64,000 bases of DNA, from NCBI GenBank assembly GCA_947650285.1, contig CANTFL010000037.1:124001-188000 (forward strand), written 5' to 3'. The translations under genes and the position numbers were made by a program. The stretch's first letter is position 1; each line of letters opens with the position of its first letter. The notes under the pieces were generated by a model. It was not told the DNA's origin and did no database searches. It was given only the letters and a program-made list of their open reading frames with translations. This document shows, piece by piece, positions 10,441 to 23,099 of this stretch. The DNA is from Hyaloperonospora brassicae. Taxonomy: Eukaryota; Oomycota; Peronosporomycetes; Peronosporales; Peronosporaceae.

Positions 10441-11390
10441 GTGAATAAATAGCACGTAGCTAATACTGTTGCCAATACGGTGCATGGAAATCGACCCGAT
10501 GGATTATGGTGTGTCATCGCCATGCTTATCATAGCTTAAGAGTTCCACGTACAATCTTGCGCCGCATAAAAGAATACTATCAAAGCATTCCGTTGGATTG
10601 ACGAACGAAGTAAATATGATATACAATATATAGTGTACGAATAATTTTCGTATAGCCCGGATCCCTAACTATTTCATTTACACAGAACTCGATTATTATC
10701 GTGTAATTAAATCAATATCAGCGTAAATTTACTTACACACAGAAAGCTTGGGCACTTTCGTCTTATTACGTGTAACTTCATCGAGAACAGACAGAGAAAG
10801 CTGTGAATCTACAGGGGATTGATAAAGATCAGGATGTGTAAATCTTAAAATGAAGAATGACCTCAGTCTTTACACGACCATTTATTTATCGATGAAAATG
10901 TACTTCTCATATAATCTGCTATTTTAAAAAAACATATGGCTTATGCTAGGTAGCGTCATCTCGCACATTAATTTAGTACAATGTAAAAGATTCGACAGCC
11001 TTAGGTTATTTAGAATACTAATCGAACAAGCGCCTGTAAATTATCGCCCAGTACGTTCTAATTGAGATTTGTGATGGTAAAAAACTAGCCTGAACTCTTA
11101 AGGTTTTATCACATGATATATAACGAGTAAATGACATGCGTCGGGTCCCAACTTTGCGCACTGTAATAAAAAATGCGATAGGTAATATAAATAGAACGAA
11201 TGCGTTTTGCTATAATGCTAGCAAACTGTCTAATGGTTTTCATCTGTTATTGTAAATTTTTAAATATAAATTATAATACTTGCAACAGACAATGAAAGCA
11301 ACGTGTAAGCAAGTATCTTATCGTGTTACATTTTAAGTAAAACAGTCTAAATAGATCAGTATATATGGTTATAGAGTACAATTGAATTAA
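10441..11390. other. AT-rich DNA, nothing recognised
   Basis: Stops are frequent in all frames and I could not recognise a coding segment, LTR or tandem repeat. The 3' LTR of element 5 would be expected near here (minus orientation), but no sequence similar to its LTR at 20.05-20.56 kb was seen. Confidence 0.45.
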
Positions 11391-11399
11391 CGATTTACA

Positions 11400-12000
11400 T
11401 GTCAAAGATGAGGGCGTTCGCTGAATATATTGTTTATTCCCCCGGGTTGGTGTCGATTGGTCAGGTCGAGGCTCTGTATTCTTCAGAACCTTGGAAGAGT
11501 GCCTTTATCAAAGATCGCGCTGATCTTATTCTTTCGGTTACGGTGGTTCGACCAACTCGCCACCCTGTATCAAGAATACGAAGGTCTGAGCTGTAAACCC
11601 TATGGGAGTCGGGACGCGTGATATTCATCTCCCGCGAGCAGAGACTCGGTGGGTCTCATCTTGCCAAATTCTGCAAGCAGAGGAAACAGAGGCGATTGCG
11701 AGATCGAAATCAATGGAAAAATATTCTTTGATTCATTCTCGAGGTCATGCTCTCGAGCCACTGCGATCTGGACGTCCTGCTAAAATTATTCTTCCTCTAT
11801 ATTCCATTGTCAATGAAAGTGCCACTGTGGTACCCAGGTTTAAACTGCAAATATGGGAACAATCCCGATCTGTCGACCGATCTATCCAAGATCGAGGCTG
11901 TTCAGCCGTGGATGTCCCAATATCTCTATTCACCTATAAATCACCCCGGACCTTCGATCTGGATGATGCCTGGCAGCTTATTTCCCGCGTAATAGGTTGG
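11400..12000 (+). pseudogene. Antisense ORF remnant, element 5
   Basis: On the strand opposite to pol, three frames together preserve the pattern of the element 4 antisense ORF. LRWFDQLATLYQEYE (about 11520-11580) corresponds to LEGWFADLAGAYSKFE. HCDLDVLLKLFFLYIP (11760-11807) corresponds to RCDLYILLDPFFRHLP. VPLWYPG and then PWMSQYLYSPINHPG correspond to VVYWFPG and PWLSQYRLTSEPHPG. Spacing between the blocks is also kept. It sits just past the chromodomain of element 5, as in element 4. Frameshifts (about 11590 and 11740) break it. No known family recognised. Confidence 0.65.
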
Positions 12001-12202
12001 TCGATTCACATTGTTCCATTTTACAATTTAATCTCTTCCCAATATCTGATATTGTGTTCGTCTTTAGATTTGATTCGATTCTTTCTAGTTCGGCTTCCTA
12101 GCCGCGATAGATTAGTCGCGATCTACAGTCTCCACTCCTGTTACATTAGCCAATCCAATTCCTCATACAACCCCCTTGTACGTCAATCGCCACCCCATAA
12201 TG

Positions 12203-12440
12203 TTAACTTTTAATCTCCACTTCGTGAGATTGCATCACTTCGAAACGATAATTACTCATCTGATCCCGATCAAATCCTTGCAGACACACTCGGCAGTTCA
12301 AGATCGGCTTCATTGATCCAGGCCGGATCGCTGTGCTTCTTTCACCGCACCAGGTTTGTTTGTGTATCCGACCACAACGGGTCTTGCATCCAAATCGTAT
12401 GTCCGAAATCCTTCCAACTTCGTATTCAACAGCATTCAAA
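12203..12440 (-). pseudogene. Chromodomain end of integrase, element 5
   Basis: An open minus-strand stretch reads YEVGRISDIRFG..., LNCRVCLQGFDRDQMSNY and RFEVMQSHE. In element 4 the corresponding blocks are YEVEKILESRVD, LNCGALLREFEREVTNYN and RFDVMQNHE (61324-61560). The middle, which in element 4 holds the LIRWKGHADPSW core of the chromodomain, is partly lost. This match anchors the 3' end of element 5. Confidence 0.8.
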
Positions 12441-12599
12441 TCGATATCTTAAGTATCCTCCGCTAGCAGCCATTCGTCATAATATACGCGATTTCAACTT
12501 TTCAATTACCAACCCACTATTCGGCCAATCCGGGAATTTCGCACCTTTTTCTGACTTTGTAACGTGTACGACGGTAAGCAATCTGCATGGCGTCCTTGC

Positions 12600-13800
12600 G
12601 ATCTCTAAACGGAATGCATAGTCCTCGTATAGCTCACCCACCGAAACGGATCATTACACATGCGTGCGAGATTACAAATGTATCTGTCGAGGACTCAGTC
12701 CAAATATAACCAAAATTGTGTTCCACATTCTATGTTGTGCGGATTTTTGTTCCATTATGTCGGTCTGATCGATCTCCGATTGCGGTATAAAGACGCTTAT
12801 TCGCCGCCGCTCTTGATCATTAGTACTGACATTATATGTTGTATGGCCATCTTCTTGGGTCTGAACCACGTGTCTTGATGCTTCCTAGGGTTATCGTTGC
12901 TTCCAATGTCGATCTTAGATTCCAGCCATATATAAGGTACAACGGATATTTATCGCAATTACGATCTTGTACCGTATTGACAGCAAACGTCAGTCTCTCT
13001 GCGTGCTGTTCGAATCCTTTTGATCTTTATCTGTGACATAAATCTTGATGGATCGAGTTAGCGTCTGCAACATACGCTCTGTCGTGCCATTCGCTTGAGA
13101 GCGATATGCCATAGTATCACGTTATGTCCGTCCTGCAATCTTGTTAGATGCTCGGAAGAAATTTTACATGAGTCTAGGCTCCCGATCATGACGTATTACT
13201 TCACTTGCGTCAAACGTCTAAAATGTATTTTCTTATTACCTTCTGTAATTATTTGCGCAGGTCTGAATGCAATCACTCTCCTGATCACGAATCTCGAAAA
13301 TCGATCCACCCACAACCGTAAACCCGTGCTCTATATGTAGGATCGCGGCAGAAATGGTATGTGATCTATCGCGATCATTCGGAATGAAAATGTAGCTTGG
13401 ATAGTGAATGGTGACCCATCATATCAAAGGTAGTTCCTATACAGTAGTACGATCTACACACTCACCCATATACTGAAGGACGGTCCGGTGGAATCCACTC
13501 CAATGGAATATTCGATTGGATCTGCTGGAATATTCCTCCGATACCTTGGTGACCCCCCATCTAGACTCTAATGATAATAGTGCAAAAATGCCTGCTGCAT
13601 CTATTCAAGTACCACGAGGCGGATAATCTCCATGAGACCTTCGGCTAATATAGGCGGGTGGGGACGGAAAAATAGCAATCATTTTTGTCCAATATATAAT
13701 CTGGAGGTATCCAATAACACGTATTCGCACCTTTAACGGTCATCGCGGTCACACCTTCAATATGAAATTCCTTCACATTGGCGATATAGCCTTCATGTTC
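12600..13800 (-). pseudogene. Integrase core and zinc domain remnants, element 5
   Basis: Around 13020-13120 the minus strand preserves the segment 'NGT-ERM-QTLT-SIK-YV' that contains the third catalytic residue (Glu) in element 4 (62150-62215). Around 13490-13620 the DNA matches the element 4 stretch that encodes HHYYTSLEGGHQWIGRTYY (62640-62700). Intervening sequence is too decayed to follow. No long open frame. Confidence 0.65.
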
Positions 13801-14900
13801 TTACTCATGCTTAGTTCTCTCGATCCGGATCAGTTAAACTTTTTTTCGCGTAACACTTAGTGCTGCCTGCGTCTTCGCAACGCAAATCTAGTGACCGCAG
13901 CCATTTTGACTACCCGACCTGCCTTTTATGGCTTGAATAACGCATCTAATTGGTTCGATGATACCAGATATTGCATCTCTGAGTCCGAGGTAATGAGTGT
14001 ACCTGTTTCCTGTTGCAAGGCTGTTCCTGCTCTTTAATTTCATTCCCGCTACATAGGTAGAAACTCGTGCGTTGGCCAGGACATAAGTCTTTGCATTGAA
14101 TTGTGTCTCAACAACTGTATACCTGGTAATTTGCAATCGGTCTCACCCCGCATCTGACGGGTCACCAATTTTTAATCCCTACATATAATGATGTCCACTA
14201 GTTTGTTTACCCATTATATCTAATCCAAGCAAGAGACCGCGAACTTCAGCCGCAATCACTGTCAATCCATCGCATATTCCGAAGCAGCAGCCACAACGGT
14301 CAATTCCAAAGCTTCACACGATCGCGCTGTAAGTTCAGCTCTTCAGTTTAGTCCGAGCTGATCCGTCGAAACTGACCACCAGGAGGTTCTCTTCCAAATC
14401 CTACCGCGGGCGGTGGCATTAAGATAGTTGACCTCCGTTGCCTCTCCGGATCAATGACGATCAGCATCTCTTCCACCTCGGTTCGAGGGTTTGTGCCGGC
14501 CGCAAGGGTTTCGAGTATATCATCTTAACCTCTCTCACATCCCTCAACTTTCAATTTTCGATTCTACAACTATGCGGCCCATCTTCTCAGCCTCCCAATA
14601 AGATCGGAGGACTACCAATCAAGGAAGGGTCGAATATCGAGTGACCACTTTGATATCTTTGGATACTAGTATAATATAGCATACATGAAAAGTTTTGCAA
14701 TTGAGCTAGGACTCGTTTTCCACCATAATATTGAAGTTCTCGTTAGGCTTAAGTGTGCGGCTTAAAAGGTTACAATCTAGTATACACCATCGTATTTATG
14801 CAGCAGTGATGATGACATCCCCCACTTGCTTGCATGAACTACGATCACCGGGGCATGATCTGGGTCAAAGTTCTTGAGGATGGAGGGGGTATCAATCTAT
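13801..14900 (-). pseudogene. RNase H region remnants, element 5
   Basis: DNA similar to the second RNase H of element 4 (63300-63500) is visible at about 14180-14400, including the complement of the region encoding NEAEYEGMLLGF and SFDGSA. The remainder to 14900 is positionally consistent with the first RNase H but has no clear motif. All frames are interrupted. Confidence 0.5.
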
Positions 14901-16080
14901 TCCTTCAACATTTTAAGTTAAATTGTAGCTTTTCTCACCACGTCCTTTTGTCCGGATTGCTCCTACTAGCTCTATTCTCAATAAATTCGCAGACTTCTTT
15001 TACTTTTTTGTGATTGCTGTATTACCAATACGCATCTGGATGATCTTAAAGAACTCAAAATACCCCAAATCGTACAGCACTTATGCTTTGATCGCAAAGT
15101 TTTTGTTAAATCTACAACAGTAATGTAGATTGCTTAAGAATGAATTCACAAAACGCAAAGATGTGGGGAATGCAATATATACCAGAGACACATGATCATT
15201 ACGGTGGGCTTCCAACCCAGCCAATGACAACTGATGGTTGTAAGTAACCTACTTAACGCCGTTTTCAGAAAAGTTTGGCAAACTGATCGAAAATTTTCAT
15301 AGATCGCACAGTGCTAGCAATCGTTCCACTTTATCTTATAGAAAGGTCCACGTTGTAGCTGGGATCAATATGTCATCGATGTAAGATTGTCTGCACAGCG
15401 CTGACGGCGATCGATATGCCTCAGGTTCTCATTACATAAACACATCAATTAACTTGGGTTGACCCGTTGTGATCGAACCAATGTTTTAGCCGATCTTAAA
15501 TTACCCATTCGAAGCATTTTCAATCAACCGCTGGTATATCCGTGGGACGTTCTTCAGTCTAAACGGCATTTTTAACCACTCAAATAGATCTGAAGGGGTG
15601 ATAATCGCGTAGATAATTCTTGCCCGTTTGGTCATTTCTACTCCCATAAGTCCACAAGGCATCCAAAGAGCAGTACCACATTGTTTGTCCGTATCTTTCT
15701 ACAGCTCGATGATAAGTGGCGTGGGGTAAACCATTAGCCTTGTCAACATATTTACCCGCCTGTAACCAATGCATAACCTGATGCCATCGCCGTTTTTATT
15801 GATGATCACGACTATTGGTGCATACATTGCGATGTCGAAGGTCAAAGGATCTTGGCCGAAACAATCGCTTGGTAAGGTTTGCTTACTTCTCCCGATATTT
15901 AGGTGCAACCGGCCGTACACGCTGTGCAATTAGATTCTCCCCCCGACATCGATACGAATGCAGATCCGCGTGCTTCAGGGGAGTAAATCATGACCTTTTC
16001 CGATCACGAGGTGCCTTTTCTTCGATACCAGTGGTTGCATCTTTTCTTGATCTTCGGTAAATGTAACATTAGGATCTCTT
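14900..16080 (-). pseudogene. Reverse transcriptase remnants, element 5
   Basis: On the minus strand the fingers/palm block APIVVIINKNGDGIRLCIGY (about 15800-15860) and LTRLMVYPTPLI are readable. They are followed in another frame by MWYCSLDA (about 15660-15690), the palm block containing the first catalytic Asp. Further down, decayed counterparts of the IDD region, VDYLGH and LRSMQSFLGSL are visible near 15250-15400. These blocks are typical of an oomycete gypsy RT I recognise. Frameshifts and stops are abundant. Confidence 0.8.
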
Positions 16081-16299
16081 ACTACGACATCGTCGACCGT
16101 TATCTGTTTAGAGATTATTGATACATCTGGTAGCACATCCAGGTGTTGTTCAATATCTTCCGCGAATAATCAACCTCCTTTCTAATAATACACTGACGGT
16201 GAAGATGTTTATTCTTCTTTTGCGCCTTTGCCGATAATAACCGTACCTGCTCTTTGAACTATTTGCTCGTATTGGTCTTGCGACCCCCGATCTTTAAAT

Positions 16300-17560
16300 T
16301 GATCTCATCTAATTATTATGTGAGAAGTCCTTGTATCTAATCAGTAGAATGGCGCCCAACCTCCTCGCTGAGTTGTCCATGGGCCTTATTAATATACCAA
16401 ACCGCATACGACTGCAAAATCGATATCCGATCCCTGTCACCATCTTGTTCTCTTCACGTGCGACATTTGTGCATCTCGACCTCACCAATACAGCTCAGAT
16501 CCGATCGCGATGCGAACTATCCCAAATTCAATTGAGATCGCAGCCTGATCACTCCAGAATACGGTTGGGATCGCGATGCAACCTGTGCAGGTCCTTTGAC
16601 GTCCTCTGCCTCCCTCTCTGAACTAGTCAAACTTCGCGTCGGCCTTATGTACTTGAGATGGTCTATTAGAATTCGAACGTATGACCCTACCTCTTTCACA
16701 TCCCACTCCACAGCAGCTTCGGATAATAACGTCTGCTATTCGTTGTACCACCGCGATCTAACAAGCATTTATCCTGGAGATCGAGGCAGTATTTTCTCTT
16801 TCAGCCATAAGGCCAACGGGGCACCATAATATAGCGCCAGATCGTGTGTAACGACGTTTGTAAGCTGCAAGAACATGTTATTTCCCCGTCTGGCCGTCAC
16901 CATAGACACCCAGTCCACATCTCGCCTTACCCAAAGTTTAGACTTTGTACGATTGACTCCGGTCCTAACTTTGGTCGTCATGAACCGGGATAATTATATG
17001 TTGATCATTATGATTGATCGCTGATATATCCCATCGGTACTGTGGTCTTCGTCCTGCAAACAATATATGAACTGTGTCCGGTAGACGTAGTGTCCTATAA
17101 GGTAAATTTCACCGTATACCCGCCGGTACCATGAAGTCCACACCAAACATTGCTTCCTGTACGACTTGATCGCCAACCCAGACAACAAAGTTATAAACAG
17201 CTATCCGTCCGATGTGAACTTGATCTTGGATCGTCCCACCGTCATATAGTCATTCTCTTCGATCCCTATACACTCTTGCGTCCGACTCTCATCAATCACA
17301 TATCCTACCTTACGAGCAAATCCAGAGTATACAGTTGATATTTCTACGACGGCGTCGAACAACAAAGTAGTTTTTTGTCAGTCTTGCTAATAGCCTTCGA
17401 TTGGTTGAATCAATTTCCAGGGGTTGATACTTCCAATATACCCGTGACTTCCCTGTAGCGAGAACGAGCTCCATCCTATAAGGAGATCGAGTAGACTTGT
17501 CTACTCTTTTCATACTTGAGATCGTATAGAAAAAGGTAGAACCATCACGTAAATTAGCGA
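16300..17560 (-). pseudogene. Protease and linker remnants, element 5
   Basis: Around 17120-17180 the minus strand reads MFGVDFMVPAGIRVNF, matching the second retropepsin block (LGMDFMVPAGIR type) of this family, then a decayed linker towards RT. The active-site DTGA block, expected near 17400, was not found intact. Some GATC-rich words occur at 16495-16590. Confidence 0.6.
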
Positions 17561-17599
17561 CCGGATCTATCCGATCGTTAATTGCTTGATCTCTCTGTT

Positions 17600-19510
17600 G
17601 TCTCTCAACAAACGCATAAATCCATGGCCCAGGACGCTCGTACCAGATTCCAATCTGGCGAGCGTCCTAGTTCAACGCCTCTTCGACCTTGGGCGGATAT
17701 ATTCTGTGATGCTTTTTGGGCACGTACCACTTACGGATCAAATCGTAAAATTCTTCATGGGAATAAAACCACTGTCATGTATCTCTCCACAAGCTGCGAA
17801 TATATGCATGCACTTGTCCGATGGATACCCTTTGCGGCCACTCTTCTGTCACTACAATATCCAAAAGCATCCAAAATCGTCATGTCTGTTCGATCCGCAG
17901 TGGGTGCACGCTATATCCATAGTAACGCTATCCGCACTGTTATCTGGACGTTTCTCACCTGGACCCGCACCCTGATCTCCCACATTCTTCACGCGATCTG
18001 CGGTAGTGACGACAATCATCTTCCGTGGTACCTCTTTCCCGTCCGATCCACTAAAATCGGTCCACTGTCTTCGATTCCACACGAAAGGCTCTCGATTATC
18101 GGGCTGGCTTTGCCGGCGTTGGGGGTAAAGCTGGTCCAGGTAGCGGTCGAAACTTGTTTAATCCTGTAGATGCTCGAACCTATATTCTTTACATACTATG
18201 GTAATGCGAAACGTTTCTTTTAATACATCTGTATCTTCCAGCCTTAACAAAGTCAATTGTTTGGCCAAATCGCGATCTTCAAGCGTCCCGATAAAATTTT
18301 ATACATGTTCAAGACGTAAAGCTAGCGATCCATCTCGAATCCGTATCTTCCTCTTTTCACCGCGACATTCAAGCGATATATATACTCCAAAGGCGTTTCT
18401 TCGGATCGCTTCTTTGCATGGTAATACTGTCATCCAACCGACATTAGATTCCCTCCTGATTGCACGAGAAAACTTTCCGAAATGTCCCTTCATGAGCGAC
18501 TAGTAGATCAGCTCATCCGTCTATACCAGCTCTAGGCAGGACCCGTCAGGAGATCCCCAAGTACTAGGCACTTCTCTTCATCTGGGGTTTGATCCCGTAG
18601 AAACGAAGACTTAAACTTGCTGATACAGCTCCTGCCCCGATCCTCATCTCTGCCTTTTCCATTGGACTTCTTAAGATTTGCGATCGCCGACATTCGAATT
18701 CGCAAAGCGCTGAGTCTACCACCATATACCGTTTCTGTAGCCTCTACCAATGATCGTCTGACACCGGCTTGTCATGATTCGTCGGGATCATTCCTTCCGG
18801 GATATAAATATCCGATCTGGTTTGATGAGATCCAACCGATTCCATCTCGACATTTGGGACGTATTTCTCTTGCTTCCTCGCACGTCGACTTTCTGGCTTG
18901 GAAAGTCTGCCTGGCAGGCTCGTTCACGTTTCTCTTGCTGCAAAAGTTTCATGGTAGACTTGAAATACGACTGTCATGGTCCTGAGATGATCGGGCTTAA
19001 GTCTTCTATAGCGCATTCAGCTGGCGAGAGCGGCTCGTCCTTGATCCTCGCCATGCGATTTCGCATATGTTCACCCCACTTGGGTCCAGCTCCATCCGCT
19101 GGATACCGATCGATTCATCTGATTCGATCTCTGATTTAGATGATGCTTACTGCGATGACGTAGTGCGATATCTTCTTTAGGCATCTGCGATCCATGGAAG
19201 CGCTTGATCTGCTTATGCATCTACGATTTCCAGAAGTGCTTGATCTTCGTACTTGTACCCACCAGTCATCCGGATCATCCCTCCATACAGTGAACTGCAC
19301 GCCCTGATCACCTGATCTAGTTTACTATCCAGAAATATCTCTGCGTCGAATACCTGCGCGAAGAATCCTGAATCCCGTAGTAGCTGGATGATTATGTCAA
19401 TTTCTTCCAGTGTGTTTGATGCTGTTGCTGAAGCTGAGATCGGGACTAGAATATTACCTATCTGCCTTGGATTTCGTATTTGTAGCACCGGGTCGCTTGA
19501 TAGCAACGTC
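17600..19510 (-). pseudogene. Gag remnants, element 5
   Basis: Minus-strand blocks in order: RSCISKFKSSFLRDQTPDEE and KCLVLGDLLTGPA (18532-18660), YYHAKKRSEETPLEYIYRLN (about 18355-18420), a zinc-knuckle start CTHCGSNRHDDFGC (about 17865-17905), and EEFYDLIRKWYVPKKH (about 17730-17780). These are the Gag blocks of an oomycete gypsy family I recognise. Gag coats the RNA genome. The N-terminal segment 19213-19506 is open for 97 codons and may be the Gag head. Frameshifts lie between the blocks. Confidence 0.8.
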
Positions 19511-20049
19511 TTAAGTGTCTTTCAGTGATATTTCTCCTTTAGGAGTTCCAGTTGTGAAACTTATATGTCTCTTCTCCTTCTACAAACTTTACCGGCCGGT
19601 ACTATACTTTTGTGGTGCGATCGCGTTTTTAAATCAGACGCTAATATCTTTATTCTTGCCAACTGATATATTTTTTCTTTAATATCACAAGAGTGGTCTT
19701 GAATGTATCTTCTATGGTTTTGACCGAAAGGTTTCCACCCTGCGAATTCTGCTTTGCAGCACGATCTATTTTGGTAACCGGACTGACCTCAGGGGGGGTC
19801 GAAGTTTCTTTTCCAGATCGAGCGATCTATCGATCTTTCTCCTTCATTTGCTTATTATGAAAGCTTCATCCAAAATACGGGATATTTTCATTTCGCGCGT
19901 CTGCGGCAATCCCTTCGCCAATGACGCTTAAATTGTAGGTTCAGTATTGGTTTTAAATCTTCTCCAAGGGACTCGCGGTGAAATACCGAGTTACTGGAAG
20001 TTATAGAAACATGTGCTATTGTGGTGGAGAGGGGACCGCTCGTTTAGAA
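19511..20049. other. Region between Gag and LTR of element 5
   Basis: Positionally the 5' untranslated leader of element 5 (minus strand). No coding block recognised. A primer-binding site was not identified with confidence. Confidence 0.4.
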
Positions 20050-20560
20050 AGTCGATCCCAACTCTTTACTGGCGCCCGGACGACCGACTAATGGAGAGGG
20101 TATTCCGATTCCGTGCTGTAGCTTTTGCTCGCCTTGTGTCCCCGTCGGTAATGCGGGTTACACTCTTCTAGATGGACTCGAGTCAATGCCGAACTTGACT
20201 GTGGTTGGGATTGGGGCTGTCGCGTGGAAAAATTCACACGATAGCGGGTGTACTTGTAAGGTGCTCAATATGAGTCACCTTAATCTCTACGAGATCGCCT
20301 CGTCCAAAGTAGATACTTGATTCGCGAGCCTTCTGAACACTTGATCCGTTTCGCGATCTTGCGCCCTTCGCCTCTATTTGTTTGATGATTCCAATAGAAG
20401 TTGGGATGCTAGGTTGAGAATCTTCGATCCCTGACCAAACAAACCAGGAATATCACTTGATTGAAGTATGTAATTTCTCTTGACGTCGGGTGACCAATAA
20501 TACAACTCGGAAGAGAAGTCGACACGTGTAGTTAAAAGCTAATTAAACTATGTATCATGT
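20050..20560 (-). repeat. LTR (minus), left arm of a near-perfect inverted repeat
   Basis: The reverse complement of this stretch matches 23482-23985 with only about half a dozen differences over the central 465 bp (for example GGCGCC versus GGCTCC and CGAAAC versus CGAGAC), plus a few more at the outer edge near 20530-20560. Shared blocks include ACACGTGTCGACTTCTCTTC and GGTGACTCATATTGAGCACC. It lies upstream (minus sense) of the element 5 Gag, so it serves as that element's 5' LTR. Diverged relatives are at 34.5 and 38.0 kb. Confidence 0.85.
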
Positions 20561-20699
20561 CAACCAATCGGCCTTAAACCTTTAAACCTCGATAGGCCTA
20601 TCGGTATAACGACTTTCGAGGCCGCGCGTCTCCCTCTTTCCTTTGTATCTTTGTGGCCTACACTAAGTGCGCTCTCCCTGGAACTTTAAAGTGCCTCAC

Positions 20700-20940
20700 A
20701 CCCGACCTTTACGTAGCTATCTCCAGGATCACGAGCTTTGATCGGGTCTCGTATCGGTATCTCGGTCTCGCATCGGTGTCGCGATCTCGGTTCGAGGCAA
20801 GATCTAGGATCAAAACCGCGCGATTTTATCGGAATCGTGAGATGGGATCAAGATTGCGATCTGTCGATGATCTCGCGATCTCCTGTCGATCTCGTGAAAC
20901 TTGAGCGATTATAATATCTGGATAATACCGCGATCTCAGG
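20700..20940. repeat. GATC-rich degenerate short-repeat tract
   Basis: Irregular repeats of words such as GATCTCGCGATC, GATCGGGTCTCG and CGCGATCTC crowd this stretch (for example GATCGGGTCTCGTATCGG). Similar tracts precede each LTR of this family in LTR sense (23100-23350, 34190-34450, 37590-37850). It appears to be the decayed tandem-repeat zone that lies before the 3' LTR in this family. Confidence 0.65.
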
Positions 20941-23095
20941 TGAGATTCGCCTTATCATTACACTAATAATTTTCTGATTTATCACATAGCCCACCTTTAT
21001 CATCATCAGTCTCGCGATAAAATACGTTATGGTACACAGTCAGGAGCCACCGGTCCCGGCTCGTTACGCTAATCATATTTCGTTTCGGACTAAAGTCACG
21101 CCGGCGATCTGTGCCCCTTTGATGCTTAACTCAGTTTAAAATCTTAAGAACTTTTGACACAGTCGACCCCTGCATCATTAGTCGACATGAAGTTACGATC
21201 TAGCTGTTCATCCTTGCCATTTTAACGGAACTCTTTATCTTTGTTATATAGCAGCTTATCGATAGTCAAATACTATTTTAATAATTATTCTTTGGTCTTC
21301 ATTGTATTGTTGATCATATCTCGTTATCGTTTGGACGTTTTGGCCGCAATCAGACTTCCCGGTTTCATTTAATCGTTGAATTCATACCATAAATTCCCGT
21401 CCTCTCTCCTGTGCAACTACCTTGTATTGCCATGCCACTTCCGCGATCCAAGTCCGTTTTCATTCAAGGTGAGTTCTTTATCAGACTGCATCATTGAAAG
21501 ATCTTTAATCACGATATCGAGATCAAAATTTGTATTAACTTGCCACAATTTCTTGTAAAAATTGTGGCTGACAACGTCCGCTCATGGCGGATTGGGTGAT
21601 CGTAGCCACTCTTATCACATGATCTATCTTGAGTTGAATCATCAATTTCTTCCTATTGATATAGGGTAATTAGATCTCGGTAATCTTGATCTGCAACCAT
21701 CACTGAACTCTTATCCTTCTTTATGTCTTCACCCACTGGTCGATCTGTACTCTAGTTCTAATTGCATTTCACATTACGCAACTCCTAGTTCGTCCATTAT
21801 CGCAGTTTCTACCTTGCGCTGTGCCAAGAAAGTCGTAGAACAGGTACTTTGAAATCAATCTACCCACGCGTATGTCTGATCACCAAATTATAAAATATTT
21901 GCATTTTCTGCTTCGTCACCTGGTCCGTTTAATCAGCAGATCAAAGCATTACAGGAGTCCTCATCACTCTGCTATGTTTACCTTCAGATCCGTAAAGAGA
22001 TCAGAACCTGCAGAGACGACCTTTTAAACAAAACAGTTTAATATGATCGCGCTGCAAGCTCCGCACTTACTATTATACCGAGCATATCCATCAATACTGG
22101 CAATCAAGAGACTTTCATCTTCTTCAACTGTAGGTGGTGTCATTATTATCGTTATTCTTTTCTGATTTCGTGGAGAGATCGCGATCCCCACTTTACATAC
22201 CTCAAGTCGAGGGATTAAATCGCTTCCAGGGTGACCAATATCATATTGGCCTCATCCTTAATCCCGTATAGCGAACGGCTGAGCTTTTACTGCAGACAAT
22301 CATCCGTCTCTTGCTCAATGTCCTCACTTGAGATCGCTTTTGTCCCAACGACGCCTTCACTTGATCGACCATCTGCCCGATCGACACATACGAAATCTCT
22401 TATCGTGTAGATCATCATTGGCATTATTGTGTATCGGTGATCGTATGTGTTATGCGGTTCGTGCAACTCGCCATCGTCGTCGAGTATAGTGTCTGTATGA
22501 TAGCTGTATCGGTCTCTTACCCCACAATCCTCGACCATGATCCCGTCTGGATGAGGGGCGGACTATTTATGAACCTGACCTGTCTCATATGGATCGATAT
22601 CCTTATTGGTATTCGACTCGCATGCTATATGATTCAATCGGTGTTGCGCTTGAACGGTTCCCTCACATTTCCGATCAAATAGATCGCCGCCAGTGACTTC
22701 ACCGCCTTCTTTCTTAACAAAACGTCGTCGGTTGTTCTCGCTGCACATCTTTTGGCCAGTCTGGTGGACCTTATTTGATCCCTACAAACATCTACCATAA
22801 TCGCGTCTCGATGATAGGTGGACCTTCTATAGACCAGACCACCTACTTCAAGATCGGTATATACTATAGAAATGGTCCTTATGTGTTGAAGCGACCAATG
22901 AAAATTGAGATACGAGAACATATCGCGTTTCCGTTATATCCGAATTGGCTAACGGTTGACAGCGCCAATTCCACACCTGGTCGGATCACCCCCACTGGAC
23001 TATTGGACGGGATGGGATATCAGTTCAGAGAGTATGGGACCTGCGGCATCAGATTAAAGTATGACGGACGAAGGGTACAAGTCATGGAGCTTTAG
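20941..23095. other. Spacer of the inverted LTR pair, with gypsy fragments
   Basis: Between the two GATC-rich tracts, fragments similar to the RNase H/integrase junction DNA of the element 4 family seem present on the minus strand (about 22000-22100), too decayed to define. A plus-strand open stretch of 106 codons (22775-23095) gives no recognisable domain. The spacer may be the remains of one or two truncated elements. Confidence 0.4.
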
Positions 23096-23099
23096 TTAC

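Larger units (their letters stand above)
11400..20560 (-). mobile_element. Element 5: strongly decayed minus-strand Ty3/gypsy of the element 4 family
   Basis: On the minus strand the order from 20.56 kb downward is LTR, Gag, protease, RT, RNase H, integrase and chromodomain, followed by an oppositely directed ORF. The chromodomain/3' end (12203-12440) and the ORF beyond it align by eye with element 4 (61324-61560 and 60535-61050). Nearly every codon block is interrupted, so the insertion is old. The sequence is enriched in GATC-containing words compared with element 4. A 3' LTR was not found at the low-coordinate end. The 5' LTR forms an inverted pair with another LTR at 23.48-23.99 kb. Confidence 0.8.

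Noticed and set aside
17582..18169. Plus-strand frame of 195 codons
   Set aside because: It is the complement of the decayed Gag (zinc-knuckle region) of element 5 on the minus strand, where recognisable Gag blocks lie.
20700..20940. GATC-rich tract considered as a CRISPR-like or origin-type array
   Set aside because: No regular period or unique spacers; words recur irregularly, as in a decayed minisatellite.
22775..23095. Plus-strand frame of 106 codons in the LTR spacer
   Set aside because: No domain recognised, no related frame elsewhere in the window, and the region is a decayed retroelement.
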